19,996 nt of DNA, from NCBI GenBank assembly GCA_964563165.1, contig CAZLWA010000040.1, positions 1 to 19,996 on the forward strand, in the 5' to 3' direction. Below the pieces are notes generated by a model. It did no database searches. It was not told where the DNA came from and saw nothing but the letters and a program-made list of their open reading frames with translations. Positions 1-7,332 of this stretch are shown here, piece by piece; the stretch's first letter is position 1; each line of letters starts with the position of its first letter. The position numbers were made by a program, and so were the translations under genes. The DNA is from CAZLWA01 sp964563165. Its GTDB lineage: Bacteria > CLD3 > SB21.

Positions 1-116
1 ACTGTTCACTGTTCACTGTTCACTGTTCACTATTCACTGTTCACTGTTCACTGTTCACTATTCACTGTTCACTGTTCACTGTTCACTGTTCACTGTTCAC
101 TGTTCACTATTCACTG
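1..116. repeat. Heptamer tandem array 1 (ACTGTTC units)
   Basis: Sixteen head-to-tail 7-bp units fill bases 1-112, with a partial unit to 116. Thirteen units are ACTGTTC and three (units 5, 9 and 16) are ACTATTC. The array touches the window edge, so its true left end is unknown. On the - strand each unit reads TGAACAG and carries a TGA, which cycles through all three frames. The same unit, rotated to TGTTCAC, occurs on the - strand of array 2 at 12945-13042. I see no coding potential here; the function is unknown. Confidence 0.95.
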
Positions 117-313
117 TCCGTCCCCTTTAAACCTATCCCTACCAACCCTTCTCTAAATTTTATTAATAGAATATCATTTTTGTTGTGAAAAATGGAACTT
201 ATTTTGTTTATCAGGCGTTTAATGAAAGCGGGCAATAAACAGCATATTGAAAATAAAGAACTTATACGATAATAAATTGTCTTCAGAAACCAACGCAAAG
301 GCTATTTAGAATT
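117..313 (+). other. AT-rich leader upstream of rpoD, no gene seen
   Basis: This 197-bp AT-rich stretch joins heptamer array 1 to the sigma factor gene. A - strand frame of about 60 codons crosses it but has no recognisable domain and runs into the repeat, so I do not call it a gene. It most likely holds the rpoD promoter and 5' untranslated region. I see no riboswitch-like structure. Confidence 0.5.
247..275 (+). promoter_or_regulatory. Possible rpoD promoter
   Basis: TTGAAA at 247-252 and TAATAA at 270-275 are separated by 17 bp and lie 38 bp upstream of the rpoD start. The -35 box is good and the -10 box is imperfect. The region is AT-rich, so a chance match is quite possible. Confidence 0.3.
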
Positions 314-1171
314 ATGGCTAGAATCAAAATGAGGATCAACAGCCGGGAAGATCAGTCCATTGAACGCTATCTTGAAGAGATCAATAAGGTCTCCCTGCTG
401 AAGCCGGACGAAGAAATTGAATTGGCTAAGAGAATTAAGAAAAGCGATAAGAATGCTTTGAAGCAATTGGTCGAAGCGAATTTAAGATTCGTGGTGAGTG
501 TGGCCAAGGATTACCAGAATCAAGGTCTTCCGTTGAGCGATTTGATCAATGAAGGCAATTTAGGCCTGATGAAAGCGGCGGAACGTTTTGACGAAACGCG
601 CGGATTTAAATTCATATCGTACGCCGTGTGGTGGATTCGTCAGTCCATTCTTCAGGCGATTGCGGAACATTCGCGCATCGTGCGATTGCCCCTCAACCGC
701 GTCGGCATGTTGAACAAAATCGGCAAGGCGTACAACGAACTCGAACAGGAATTTGAGCGTGAGCCGAGCACGGAAGAAATTGCGCACGAACTTGAGATCA
801 AAGATTTTGACGTCTCGGACGCCCTGCGCATTTCCAAACGCCACTTGTCGCTGGATGCGCCGCTGCAGGAAGATGAGAAGAGCGTTCTAATGGATACCGT
901 GCCGGATAAAGTCAATCCTTTGCCCGATGACATTTTGATGAATGAATCCCTGCGGGTGGATATTGAAAATACGCTTGCTTCTCTGAGCGAGCGCGAAGCG
1001 AAGATCATCAAACTGTATTTCGGTTTGGGCATCGAACGGTCATTGACGCTGGAAGAGATCGGCGAAGAATTCAAATTGACCCGGGAACGCGTTCGCCAGA
1101 TCAAAGAAAAGGCGATCAACCGCCTGCGTCATAAATCACGCAGCAAAGCGCTCCGGTCTTATCTCGGATAA
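314..1171 (+). CDS. rpoD: Housekeeping RNA polymerase sigma factor, RpoD/SigA type
   Basis: Primary sigma factor that directs RNA polymerase to housekeeping promoters. At 285 residues it is the short form usual in Bacteroidota and relatives, without the acidic region 1.1 and the non-conserved insert of proteobacterial RpoD. Region 1.2 spans about residues 16-48 and region 2 about 50-120. The -10 recognition and melting helix contains YAVWWIRQSILQ at 103-114. Region 3 follows RLPLNRVG at 124-131. Region 4 ends in the -35 reading helix with TRERVRQIKEKAINRLRH at 256-273. The ATG has only a weak upstream AAAGG (297-ish), which is common in this group. A strong terminator follows 12 bp after the stop, so the gene is probably transcribed alone. 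RpoD is preferred over RpoS or RpoH because of the region 3/4 sequence and the short-form architecture. Confidence 0.95.
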   Translation: MARIKMRINSREDQSIERYLEEINKVSLLKPDEEIELAKRIKKSDKNALKQLVEANLRFVVSVAKDYQNQGLPLSDLINEGNLGLMKAAERFDETRGFKFISYAVWWIRQSILQAIAEHSRIVRLPLNRVGMLNKIGKAYNELEQEFEREPSTEEIAHELEIKDFDVSDALRISKRHLSLDAPLQEDEKSVLMDTVPDKVNPLPDDILMNESLRVDIENTLASLSEREAKIIKLYFGLGIERSLTLEEIGEEFKLTRERVRQIKEKAINRLRHKSRSKALRSYLG

Positions 1172-1183
1172 GCAGAAACTTAA

Positions 1184-1213
1184 GAAATCCCGACTTGTCG
1201 GGATTTCTTTTTT
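1184..1213 (+). terminator. Intrinsic terminator of rpoD
   Basis: An 11-bp perfect stem (GAAATCCCGAC at 1184-1194 with GTCGGGATTTC at 1197-1207) has a minimal loop and is followed at once by six T at 1208-1213. It lies 12 bp after the rpoD stop codon. This is a textbook rho-independent terminator and separates rpoD from dgt. Confidence 0.92.
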
Positions 1214-1225
1214 ATGGGAATTCAG

Positions 1226-1254
1226 ACCTATAAGGATTCAAAAACCTTATAGGT
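1226..1254. repeat. Perfect 10-bp inverted repeat between rpoD and dgt
   Basis: ACCTATAAGG at 1226-1235 is matched by its reverse complement CCTTATAGGT at 1245-1254 across a 9-nt A-rich loop. It has no T-run and follows a complete terminator, so it is not needed to end rpoD transcription. It could be a dispersed palindromic repeat, an operator, or a hairpin in the dgt leader 17 bp before the start codon. Confidence 0.7.
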
Positions 1255-1270
1255 ATAAATAAACAAGACT

Positions 1271-2590
1271 ATGGTTGACGAAAAAATATTTTTTGAGCGC
1301 GGACGGGAATTTGTCGAAGAATGGGAAGAGCAGTATCTTGCCCCGTATGCATGCAAAAGCAAGGATATGCACAAAACGCGCTTGTATGAGGAAATGGAAG
1401 ACGTGCACCGCACGGCGTTTCAACGCGACCGCGACCGGGTCATTTATTCGAATTCCTTCCGCAATCTGAGCGACAAACGGCAAGTGCTGGTCGAGCATGA
1501 CAGCGAGCGTAACCGCAGCCGCCTCACGCACACGGTAGAAGTTGTTCAGGTGTCAAAGACGATTTGTAAAGCGATGGGGCTCAATGAAGATCTGACGGAA
1601 GCGATTGCGCTGGGACATGACCTGGGCCACCCGCCCTTCGGGCATACCGGTGAGGCGATACTGGACCTGCTGTTGAGCGGAGAAGATCGGGCTGAGGGCA
1701 CCCTGTCGGGCGAAGATTTCGGAGGATTCAAACATAATTATCAGAGTTTGCGGGTGGTCGATATCCTCGAAAAAAAGTACGGGTATGACGGACTGAACTT
1801 AACGTCGGTGGTGCGCGAAGGCATTCTCAAACATACCAGCACGCGCAACGAGCGCTATTCTTATCCCGACATGAATTTAAGCGATCTGCACTACGACCAC
1901 CTGATGTCCTTGACGTTGGAAGGGCAAGTGGCTGCGATCGCCGATGAAATAGCCCAGCGGACGTTTGATCTCGAAGATGCGCTGCGGGCGCATTACGTGT
2001 CTCTGAAAGATACGCGTGAATTGAAGCTGGTTCAAGACGTGGAAGTGACGGGAAAGATAGAAGAACTGCTTCACGTGAATCCCGACGAATATATCAATTT
2101 TTTGATCAGCGGTTTGGTCCGCATGCTCGTCAGCGATGTGATTCAAAACACTATACGCCGGGTCGGCGAATTCTGCGATCGGAAGCATCGGTATCAAGAT
2201 TTTGACGAATGGCTCGTCATTTTCAGCCTCGATGTGAATCGCAAGCAAAACGAACTGGATACATTCATTCAAAAAGAGATCGGCAATAATTTTCAAGTGA
2301 ACCGTGTAAACAAAAAGTCGGAAAAAGTTATTCGTAAGCTGTTTAAAGCTTACTATGCGAATCCGCTGCAAATGAAAGATAAATTTCTGGCGCGCTATAC
2401 GCATAAGAAAATTGACGACCATTTCGCCCTGCGCAAATTACCGGTGAAGATGGTGCATGAAAAAATAAAGGAATTTCAAAAAGATCCCTTGTTCGCCCGG
2501 CATATCGCGGACTATATCGGAAGCATGAGCGACAGTTTCGCCATCCAGGAGTACAAGGCGATTTATATACCGGAAACAATGATCTTGTAA
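1271..2590 (+). CDS. dgt: dGTP triphosphohydrolase-like HD-domain protein
   Basis: Cytoplasmic dNTP triphosphohydrolase, expected to cleave dGTP (or other dNTPs) to the deoxynucleoside and triphosphate and so control nucleotide pools. The 439-residue protein shows the family signature in order: SFRNLSDKRQV (62-72), NRSRLTHTVEV with H87, GHDLGHPPFGHTGE with H116-D117 and further His at 120 and 125, FKHNYQSLR with H155, and ADEIAQRTFDLEDALR from residue 224 carrying the distal metal-ligand Asp (D225). The metal-binding HD set therefore looks complete. It heads a compact run with the ybbR-like and tsaD genes. No clear Shine-Dalgarno precedes the ATG. Exact substrate preference cannot be read from sequence, because many 'dgt-like' enzymes act on mixed dNTPs. 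Confidence 0.9.
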   Translation: MVDEKIFFERGREFVEEWEEQYLAPYACKSKDMHKTRLYEEMEDVHRTAFQRDRDRVIYSNSFRNLSDKRQVLVEHDSERNRSRLTHTVEVVQVSKTICKAMGLNEDLTEAIALGHDLGHPPFGHTGEAILDLLLSGEDRAEGTLSGEDFGGFKHNYQSLRVVDILEKKYGYDGLNLTSVVREGILKHTSTRNERYSYPDMNLSDLHYDHLMSLTLEGQVAAIADEIAQRTFDLEDALRAHYVSLKDTRELKLVQDVEVTGKIEELLHVNPDEYINFLISGLVRMLVSDVIQNTIRRVGEFCDRKHRYQDFDEWLVIFSLDVNRKQNELDTFIQKEIGNNFQVNRVNKKSEKVIRKLFKAYYANPLQMKDKFLARYTHKKIDDHFALRKLPVKMVHEKIKEFQKDPLFARHIADYIGSMSDSFAIQEYKAIYIPETMIL

Positions 2591-2648
2591 ATTTTCCGCC
2601 GCTAAAATCTTGCCTTTTTTCAATCGTTTTTTTGGATTACCTTACGGC

Positions 2649-3590
2649 ATGAAATTAATAAAAAGTTACCGCATTTTTTTTCTGTCTTTTTTCCTCGCCG
2701 CGTTTCTTTGGCTGTATGTGAAGCTGAGCGCGCGTTACCAAAAAGTCATCGCTATTCCCGTGCACGTAGTGAATGTCAAAGAAGGATTCGCCGTTGTGTC
2801 GGAAATGCCGGATCAGGTTTCCGTTTTATTTGAAGCGGACGGCAAGACGCTCCTGGGTCTTGAGTTCTTTTATGATGTAAAATACGTGCTCGACCTGGCA
2901 ACGTATAAGGAAAATTCGAAATTTGACGTGTCCGAAAATTTGCCGAGTATCAAGCTCCCGCCAAAAGTTCCCGCAAAGGTCATTGCCATCACGTCGCAGG
3001 ACACATTTTATATCAGAACGGAGAAGTTAATCCGAAAGACGGTTCCGATTCGCGCGGATATTGACGCTTCGTGCGGTGCGGGCTATGTGATGGTCGGGGG
3101 GTTTCGTCTTCATCCGGATACTGTTACCGTGACATGCCCGGCCAGTTTTTCGGACAGCGTTACATTTCTTTCGACCGACAATCTCAGCTTTGATGACCTG
3201 GAAGCGGACAAAGAAATAAAAGTGAAGCTGGCTTCGGCCGTAAACAAGAATATCCAATTCCGCCGGACGGAAGTGAGCGTTTTTATGGACGTTCAGCCTT
3301 TAGGAGAAACCGAATTGAACAATCTTCCCGTGCGCCTGATCAATGCGCCTTCGAATCTAAATTTGATTGTACAGCCGTCAACTTTTTCCATTAAAATTCG
3401 GGGCGGAGTGGATTTCCTGGCAACGCTTTCGCGGGACAGCATTCAGGGCATCATTGATTACAGCCTGGAGCAGAGCCTGCATCATCCTCAGCCGCGCTTG
3501 ACCATTGTGACCCCGCGCGATATTTCCTGGAGTCAAATCACCCCCAACCGCTTTAATCTGGTTAAACTGGATGCCGACGATTCCCGATAA
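2649..3590 (+). CDS. YbbR-like domain membrane protein
   Basis: About 313 residues with a short cytoplasmic N-terminus, one membrane helix (roughly residues 8-25, rich in F and L), and a large extracytoplasmic region. That region is made of repeated beta-rich segments of the YbbR type, recognisable by recurring V-x-I-x-V and P-x-x-V-x-V patterns such as the stretch around HPDTVTVTCP. In Firmicutes YbbR/CdaR proteins regulate the diadenylate cyclase CdaA, but no cdaA is visible here and the role in this lineage is unknown. I chose ATG 2649 because the membrane helix follows directly. The frame stays open to a TTG at 2610, which would add 13 residues. The gene overlaps the start of tsaD by 20 bp, which suggests translational coupling. 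Confidence 0.8.
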   Translation: MKLIKSYRIFFLSFFLAAFLWLYVKLSARYQKVIAIPVHVVNVKEGFAVVSEMPDQVSVLFEADGKTLLGLEFFYDVKYVLDLATYKENSKFDVSENLPSIKLPPKVPAKVIAITSQDTFYIRTEKLIRKTVPIRADIDASCGAGYVMVGGFRLHPDTVTVTCPASFSDSVTFLSTDNLSFDDLEADKEIKVKLASAVNKNIQFRRTEVSVFMDVQPLGETELNNLPVRLINAPSNLNLIVQPSTFSIKIRGGVDFLATLSRDSIQGIIDYSLEQSLHHPQPRLTIVTPRDISWSQITPNRFNLVKLDADDSR

Positions 3591-4605
3591 TCAAATCGTC
3601 TTGGCGATTGAAACCTCCTGTGACGATACGTCAGTGGCGGTTGTGCAAGGCCATGTCGTGCGGTCGAATGTCGTTTCGACCCAAATTCACGGCCTGCCCT
3701 TCGGCGGGATCGTGCCTGAACTGGCTTCCCGGGCGCATCAAGCAAATATCATTCCGGTGATGCATGAGGCGTTAAAGGCGGCCGGCCTTCACAAGGAAGA
3801 AATACAACTCGTTGCCGTTACGTACGGGCCCGGCCTCGTCGGCAGTTTACTGGTAGGGTTGAATTTTGCAAAAAGTTTGTCTTACGGCTTGAATATTCCG
3901 TTCATTGGCGTAAATCATATTGAAGCGCATATGCTGGCCAATTTTCTGGAATTTCCTGAATTGGAATTCCCGTTTGTCGCACTCGTCGTTTCCGGCGGCC
4001 ATACGATCCTGGTTCATGCCCGCGCGCGGGGCGCCTACACCATTCTCGGCGAAACGCAGGACGACGCGGCCGGTGAATGTTTCGATAAGGTCGCGCGGCT
4101 GTTGGATCTGCAGCCCGGAAACGGCACGGCCACAGCCGGTGCGATGATTGATCACCGGGCGCAGGCGGGCGATCCGCGGAAAATAAAATTTCCAAGGCCG
4201 ATGCTTCATTCGGAAGATTATCACTTCAGTTTCAGCGGTCTGAAGACCGCCGTGATGAACCACTTAAAAAAGGATAACGGCGCCCGGAATGAGAGCACCA
4301 TCAATGACATCTGCGCAAGTTTTCAGGAAGCGGCGGTGGAGGTGCTCGTTGAAAAAACGATACGCGCATGCGGGGACCTGAATTGTCCCACGGCAATCCT
4401 CTCGGGAGGTGTGGCGGCGAACACGCGGCTTCGCTCACAATTAAAAGAGACCGCGGACCGGCAAGGGATTCGCCTGGTTGTGCCCTCCATGAAATATTGT
4501 ACCGACAATGCCGCCATGATAGGGATCACGGGGCTTTTAAACTATCTCCGCGGTCAGCGTTCCACGCTTGATTTGGCGCCCCAACCGTCGCTGCGGCTGG
4601 TTTAG
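3571..4605 (+). CDS. tsaD: tRNA N6-threonylcarbamoyladenosine transferase TsaD
   Basis: Transfers the threonylcarbamoyl group from TC-AMP to A37 of ANN-decoding tRNAs (t6A), working with TsaB and TsaE in bacteria. The 344-residue length fits the family. Visible motifs are AIETSCDDTSVA near the N-terminus, GGIVPELASRAH, TYGPGLVGSLLVG, the metal-binding NHIEAH with H116 and H120, VVSGGHT, DDAAGECFDK, FSFSGLKTA, GGVAANTRLR and CTDNAAMIG. The start ATG lies within the 3' end of the ybbR-like gene (20-bp overlap). One oddity: the usual conserved YPGGP segment after the LLxL stretch is replaced by a longer Gly/Ala/Thr stretch at residues 181-192. The remaining active-site motifs are intact, so I expect a functional enzyme. 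No terminator is evident downstream. Confidence 0.95.
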   Translation: MPTIPDNQIVLAIETSCDDTSVAVVQGHVVRSNVVSTQIHGLPFGGIVPELASRAHQANIIPVMHEALKAAGLHKEEIQLVAVTYGPGLVGSLLVGLNFAKSLSYGLNIPFIGVNHIEAHMLANFLEFPELEFPFVALVVSGGHTILVHARARGAYTILGETQDDAAGECFDKVARLLDLQPGNGTATAGAMIDHRAQAGDPRKIKFPRPMLHSEDYHFSFSGLKTAVMNHLKKDNGARNESTINDICASFQEAAVEVLVEKTIRACGDLNCPTAILSGGVAANTRLRSQLKETADRQGIRLVVPSMKYCTDNAAMIGITGLLNYLRGQRSTLDLAPQPSLRLV

Positions 4606-4612
4606 AATCCTG

Positions 4613-4642
4613 TTGACTTTAAGTTTTTTTTGCGTGTATATT
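4613..4642 (+). promoter_or_regulatory. Promoter of the exbB-exbD-exbD-tonB operon
   Basis: TTGACT at 4613-4618 and TATATT at 4637-4642 are spaced by 18 bp, close to the sigma-70 consensus. They lie just after the tsaD stop and would give a leader of about 105 nt before exbB. The position at the start of a new functional operon supports the call. No operator palindrome was seen. Confidence 0.55.
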
Positions 4643-4755
4643 TGATATGCAATTCAGCGGTCATTTCAATTCGCCTTGCCGTCTCGTTGTCAAATTTTTA
4701 GCACGCATCACGAAAATCGACTGACAATCACCTTTTTAGATGGAGGAATTTTTCC

Positions 4756-5385
4756 ATGGAAGAAAAAACATTGGTAGATTATTTTTTGGACGGAGGCTTT
4801 TTCATGTGGCCGATCTTGCTTTGCCAGCTAGCGGGGCTGGCTCTGAGTATCGAGCGATTGGTTACGCTGACGCGATCGAGCCTCAATACGCAAAAATTCC
4901 TTGACAAGATCAAGCAGGCGCTCGACGAGGGCGGCATTCAGCGCGCGATCGAGGTCTGTTCCAATCAGCGCGGATCGGTGGCGGCGATTTTCCACGCGGG
5001 ATTGATGCGCGCACACAAAGGCGCCGACCACGTGGAAAAAGCGATTGTCAACGCCGGTGCGATCGAAATGGCATTCTTGGAGCGCGGATTGGTATGGATC
5101 GCGTTCTTTATTTCAATAGCTCCCATGCTCGGATTTACCGGCACGGTGCAAGGTATGATCATTGCCTTTGAATCGATCGCCAAAGCTAACGATATCTCTC
5201 CGACCATTGTTGCCAACGGCATCTCGGTCGCCCTGCTCACGACCCTGTTCGGTTTGATCGTGGCAATGATCTTGCAGTTTTTTCATAATTATTGCACGGC
5301 CAAGATGAACCGCATTATTGTGGACATGGAGGAAGGTTCGGCGCAATTGGTCGAAGCCATTGTCGAATTGGAGCACGGAAGGTAA
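4756..5385 (+). CDS. exbB: MotA/TolQ/ExbB proton channel family protein
   Basis: Inner-membrane channel subunit that, with ExbD, uses the proton-motive force to energise TonB. It has 209 residues with the three-helix ExbB layout: a helix near residues 15-36, a long cytoplasmic segment (about 37-105) containing the helical KFLDKIKQALDEGG stretch, then two helices around 107-130 and 150-178. The conserved APMLGFTGTVQGMI motif and the ISVALLTTLFGLIVA helix line the channel in this family. The start has a strong Shine-Dalgarno, GGAGG at 4742-4746, 9 bp upstream. It is the first gene of a run ending in tonB, which favours ExbB over MotA or TolQ. exbD begins 3 bp after its stop. Confidence 0.92.
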   Translation: MEEKTLVDYFLDGGFFMWPILLCQLAGLALSIERLVTLTRSSLNTQKFLDKIKQALDEGGIQRAIEVCSNQRGSVAAIFHAGLMRAHKGADHVEKAIVNAGAIEMAFLERGLVWIAFFISIAPMLGFTGTVQGMIIAFESIAKANDISPTIVANGISVALLTTLFGLIVAMILQFFHNYCTAKMNRIIVDMEEGSAQLVEAIVELEHGR

Positions 5386-5388
5386 CCT

Positions 5389-5790
5389 ATGCTCGTCGAA
5401 AAACGGAAAAAAATCGTTGTCGAAATTCCGACGGCCTCGCTGGCGGATATCGCATTTTTACTGTTGATCTTTTTTCTCGTGATCACGAAGATCGGCACGG
5501 ATAAGGGGATTGACCTGGTTCTGCCGGCCGAAGGCGGCGTGAAAGAGGTTCCGCGAGCGAATCTGATGACCCTATCGATCAACGAGCAGGGAAGCATCGC
5601 CCTGGACGACCTCGTTCGGCCTCTTACCCAGGTTGCCGATATGGTTAAACGGCGCGTGGCTGTCAACGATCGCTTGATCGTGTCAATTAAGACCGTGCGA
5701 GCGACGCCGTATAAAACGTTTATTGCGGTATTGGATCAGGTGAAGCAAGCCGGAGCGAAAAAAATTTCCGTTGCCGAACCGGAGAAATAA
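5389..5790 (+). CDS. exbD: ExbD/TolR family biopolymer transport protein, first copy
   Basis: Single-pass inner-membrane protein that sits inside the ExbB pore. The 133 residues comprise a short positively charged N-terminus (KRKKIVVEIP), one membrane helix starting with SLADIAFLLLIFFLV that holds the conserved protonatable Asp, and a periplasmic ExbD/TolR domain. GGAAGG at the exbB 3' end serves as ribosome site 6 bp upstream of ATG. Spacing and order (exbB, exbD, exbD, tonB) are typical of Bacteroidota-type TonB systems, where two ExbD paralogues are common. Confidence 0.92.
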   Translation: MLVEKRKKIVVEIPTASLADIAFLLLIFFLVITKIGTDKGIDLVLPAEGGVKEVPRANLMTLSINEQGSIALDDLVRPLTQVADMVKRRVAVNDRLIVSIKTVRATPYKTFIAVLDQVKQAGAKKISVAEPEK

Positions 5791-5802
5791 TTAAATACCG
5801 TT

Positions 5803-5923
5803 CCCGCGAAACATGCGAAAAACGCGAAAGCGGGGTTTGAGCATAAAGACATTCGTGGCTCAATAAAGATCAGGACTTTAGATCAAAAACAAGTTTTTCG
5901 TGTTCTTTCGCGTATTTCGCGGG
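5803..5923. repeat. 121-bp imperfect inverted repeat inside the exb operon
   Basis: The left arm at 5803-5830 begins CCCGCGAAA and holds three GCGAAA copies about 9-10 bp apart. The right arm at 5894-5923 is its imperfect reverse complement, ending TATTTCGCGGG. The core between them is about 63 bp. The element nearly fills the 147-bp gap between two exbD genes that would otherwise be adjacent. It has no open frame of note. It resembles a small non-coding mobile repeat (MITE-like) or an operon-internal RNA hairpin. Confidence 0.75.
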
Positions 5924-5937
5924 CAAGAAATGACTTC

Positions 5938-6360
5938 ATGAAATTTAAACGTAAATCCCTGGCGACTCCCCAAATTCCCGGCGCTTCGTTGTCGGATATT
6001 GTCTTTTCGCTCCTGCTTTTTTTCATGGTCACCACCGTCGTTAAGAAATATACGGGCATACCGGTGGAATTGCCGGAAGCCGGTCAAATCGAAAAACTCC
6101 AGACCAAAACGCATACGTCGTACATCTGGCTGGATGAAGCCGGAAATATTTCATTCGACGACTATCCGGTTTCGTCGCCGGATGACATATATAATATTGC
6201 AAGGGCAAAAATTGAAAAGGACAAGCAGTTACTCATTTTTTTACGGGCGGATAAAAATTTACGAATGGGGGCGTTGGCGGACGTTCAGCAGGAACTGCGT
6301 AAGGCGGGCGCTCTGCGCATTTATTACGGAACGAAAACCAAAGCCGTTTCGGAGTATTGA
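5938..6360 (+). CDS. exbD: ExbD/TolR family biopolymer transport protein, second copy
   Basis: Second ExbD paralogue of the operon, 140 residues. A basic N-terminus (MKFKRKSL) is followed by SLSDIVFSLLLFFMVTTVV, the membrane helix with the conserved channel Asp, then ELPEAGQIEKL and a periplasmic beta/alpha domain with DDIYNIARAKI and ADVQQELRKAG. It differs clearly from the first copy, so this is an old paralogue pair rather than a recent duplication. It is separated from the first copy by the 121-bp inverted repeat and followed 18 bp later by tonB. It may heterodimerise with the first ExbD, which is an inference from the operon context. Confidence 0.9.
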   Translation: MKFKRKSLATPQIPGASLSDIVFSLLLFFMVTTVVKKYTGIPVELPEAGQIEKLQTKTHTSYIWLDEAGNISFDDYPVSSPDDIYNIARAKIEKDKQLLIFLRADKNLRMGALADVQQELRKAGALRIYYGTKTKAVSEY

Positions 6361-6378
6361 TGTGAGAAAGAGATCAAA

Positions 6379-7014
6379 ATGAAAATTCACGAAACGCGAT
6401 TGCAGTATAGAACTGTGTTCGAAGCCTCGGTGCTCGTTTCCATCATACTCACGATCATTGTCTTTAAATTATTCAGATTCACCGTGTCTGCCTATAATGT
6501 GGAAAAACCGGATATCAGGTTTGAAGCAGGCCGTATTGATCTTACCGGCCCGGTCAAACGTGCCGCGCCGCCGCGCCGCCCGGCCGTCCCCATCGCGTCG
6601 GAACTGGAGACCTTACTCGGTGATGAGACCATAGATGATACCGATGTGGACCTGCAGGAAATTCCGCCTCCGCCGCCTCTGCCGAAAAAATCAGTGAACG
6701 CCGAAAAACATGAGATTTTTGTTTCTTACGACACGCCGCCCGTGTTGAAAGGAGGAAGCGATTGGATCGAAAAAAATATTCAGTATCCCGCGATGGCAAA
6801 GAAGATGCACACGGAAGGTAAGGCCGTGATCAGCGCCGTCATCGACGAGAAGGGAAATGTCGTGAAAACCGAAGTGCTGAAGGAAGAGGGAAATGTCGGT
6901 TTTGGTAAAGCAGCGATGGAAGTCCTCATGAAAGCAAAATTCTCTCCTGCCAAACAAAAAGACAAACCGGTGAAAGTGAAAATTTCGATTCCGGTGACGT
7001 TTACATTGAAATGA
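6379..7014 (+). CDS. tonB: TonB family energy transducer
   Basis: Transmits the energy of the ExbB/ExbD motor to outer-membrane receptors. The 211 residues show a membrane anchor near residues 16-34 (SVLVSIILTIIVFKLF), a flexible Pro-rich linker with APPRRPAVP and a PPPPPLPKK run, and a C-terminal TonB domain from about residue 120. That domain carries the IQYPAMAKK motif, GKAVISAVIDEKGNV and FSPAKQKDKPVKVKISIPV. All three parts expected of TonB are present and in order. It closes the exb operon, and no clear intrinsic terminator follows. No TonB-dependent receptor lies in the window, so the cargo is unknown. Confidence 0.92.
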   Translation: MKIHETRLQYRTVFEASVLVSIILTIIVFKLFRFTVSAYNVEKPDIRFEAGRIDLTGPVKRAAPPRRPAVPIASELETLLGDETIDDTDVDLQEIPPPPPLPKKSVNAEKHEIFVSYDTPPVLKGGSDWIEKNIQYPAMAKKMHTEGKAVISAVIDEKGNVVKTEVLKEEGNVGFGKAAMEVLMKAKFSPAKQKDKPVKVKISIPVTFTLK

Positions 7015-7332
7015 ACGATCGCTTATCTGCAATCAGCTTTGACTTTATAAAACACTCCACGTCCGCGAATTGAATCCCCCCTGCTTCGCTTCCCCCCTTT
7101 ATTAAAGGGGGGACTTGCACCTACATCCAGTTCAGTACAAACTTTACGGGGGATTTTCTTAAGCCCCGTAGGGGCGATCTGTGTGTAGCTGAGTATAAAA
7201 TAAAAAGTCTAGAATCCCGAAGGGATGACCTGTAATTTTATCCGCGAATTGAATCCCACCGCCGGAGCCTGTCCTGAGTGACAGCGAAGGACGTGCCGCA
7301 GAGCGACAATCCATTCCCCCTTGCAAAGGGGG
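7015..7332. repeat. 318-bp gene-free cluster of short palindromic repeats
   Basis: No gene is seen between tonB and the integrase relic. The stretch is instead a chain of small hairpins. CCCCCCTTT/AAAGGGGGG lies at 7092-7112, GCCCC/GGGGC at 7163-7175, ATCCC/GGGAT at 7214-7226 and GTCCT/AGGAC at 7271-7292. A CCCCC/GGGGG pair spans 7316-7332. A perfect 17-bp direct repeat (TCCGCGAATTGAATCCC) occurs at 7062-7078 and 7241-7257, 179 bp apart. Such units look like dispersed intergenic repeats. None has the T-run of an intrinsic terminator. A short - strand frame here translates repeat sequence and is not called. Confidence 0.75.

Noticed and set aside
1..116. A CRISPR array
   Set aside because: The repeats are 7 bp and contiguous with no spacers, and no cas genes are present; the same holds for 12945-13042 and 18082-18144.
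107..298. A 63-codon - strand frame upstream of rpoD
   Set aside because: It starts inside the heptamer array, has no domain signal and covers the region expected to hold the rpoD promoter.
2610..2648. A TTG start giving 13 extra residues to the YbbR-like protein
   Set aside because: ATG 2649 directly precedes the membrane helix, and the upstream stretch adds no usual topology signal; kept only as an alternative.
5878..6114. A - strand frame over the inverted repeat and the second exbD
   Set aside because: It is antisense to a well-supported exbD, and its C-terminal part translates the repeat arm.
7092..7112. An intrinsic terminator for tonB
   Set aside because: The CCCCCCTTT/AAAGGGGGG hairpin is strong, but no T-run follows on the + strand; it fits the repeat cluster better.
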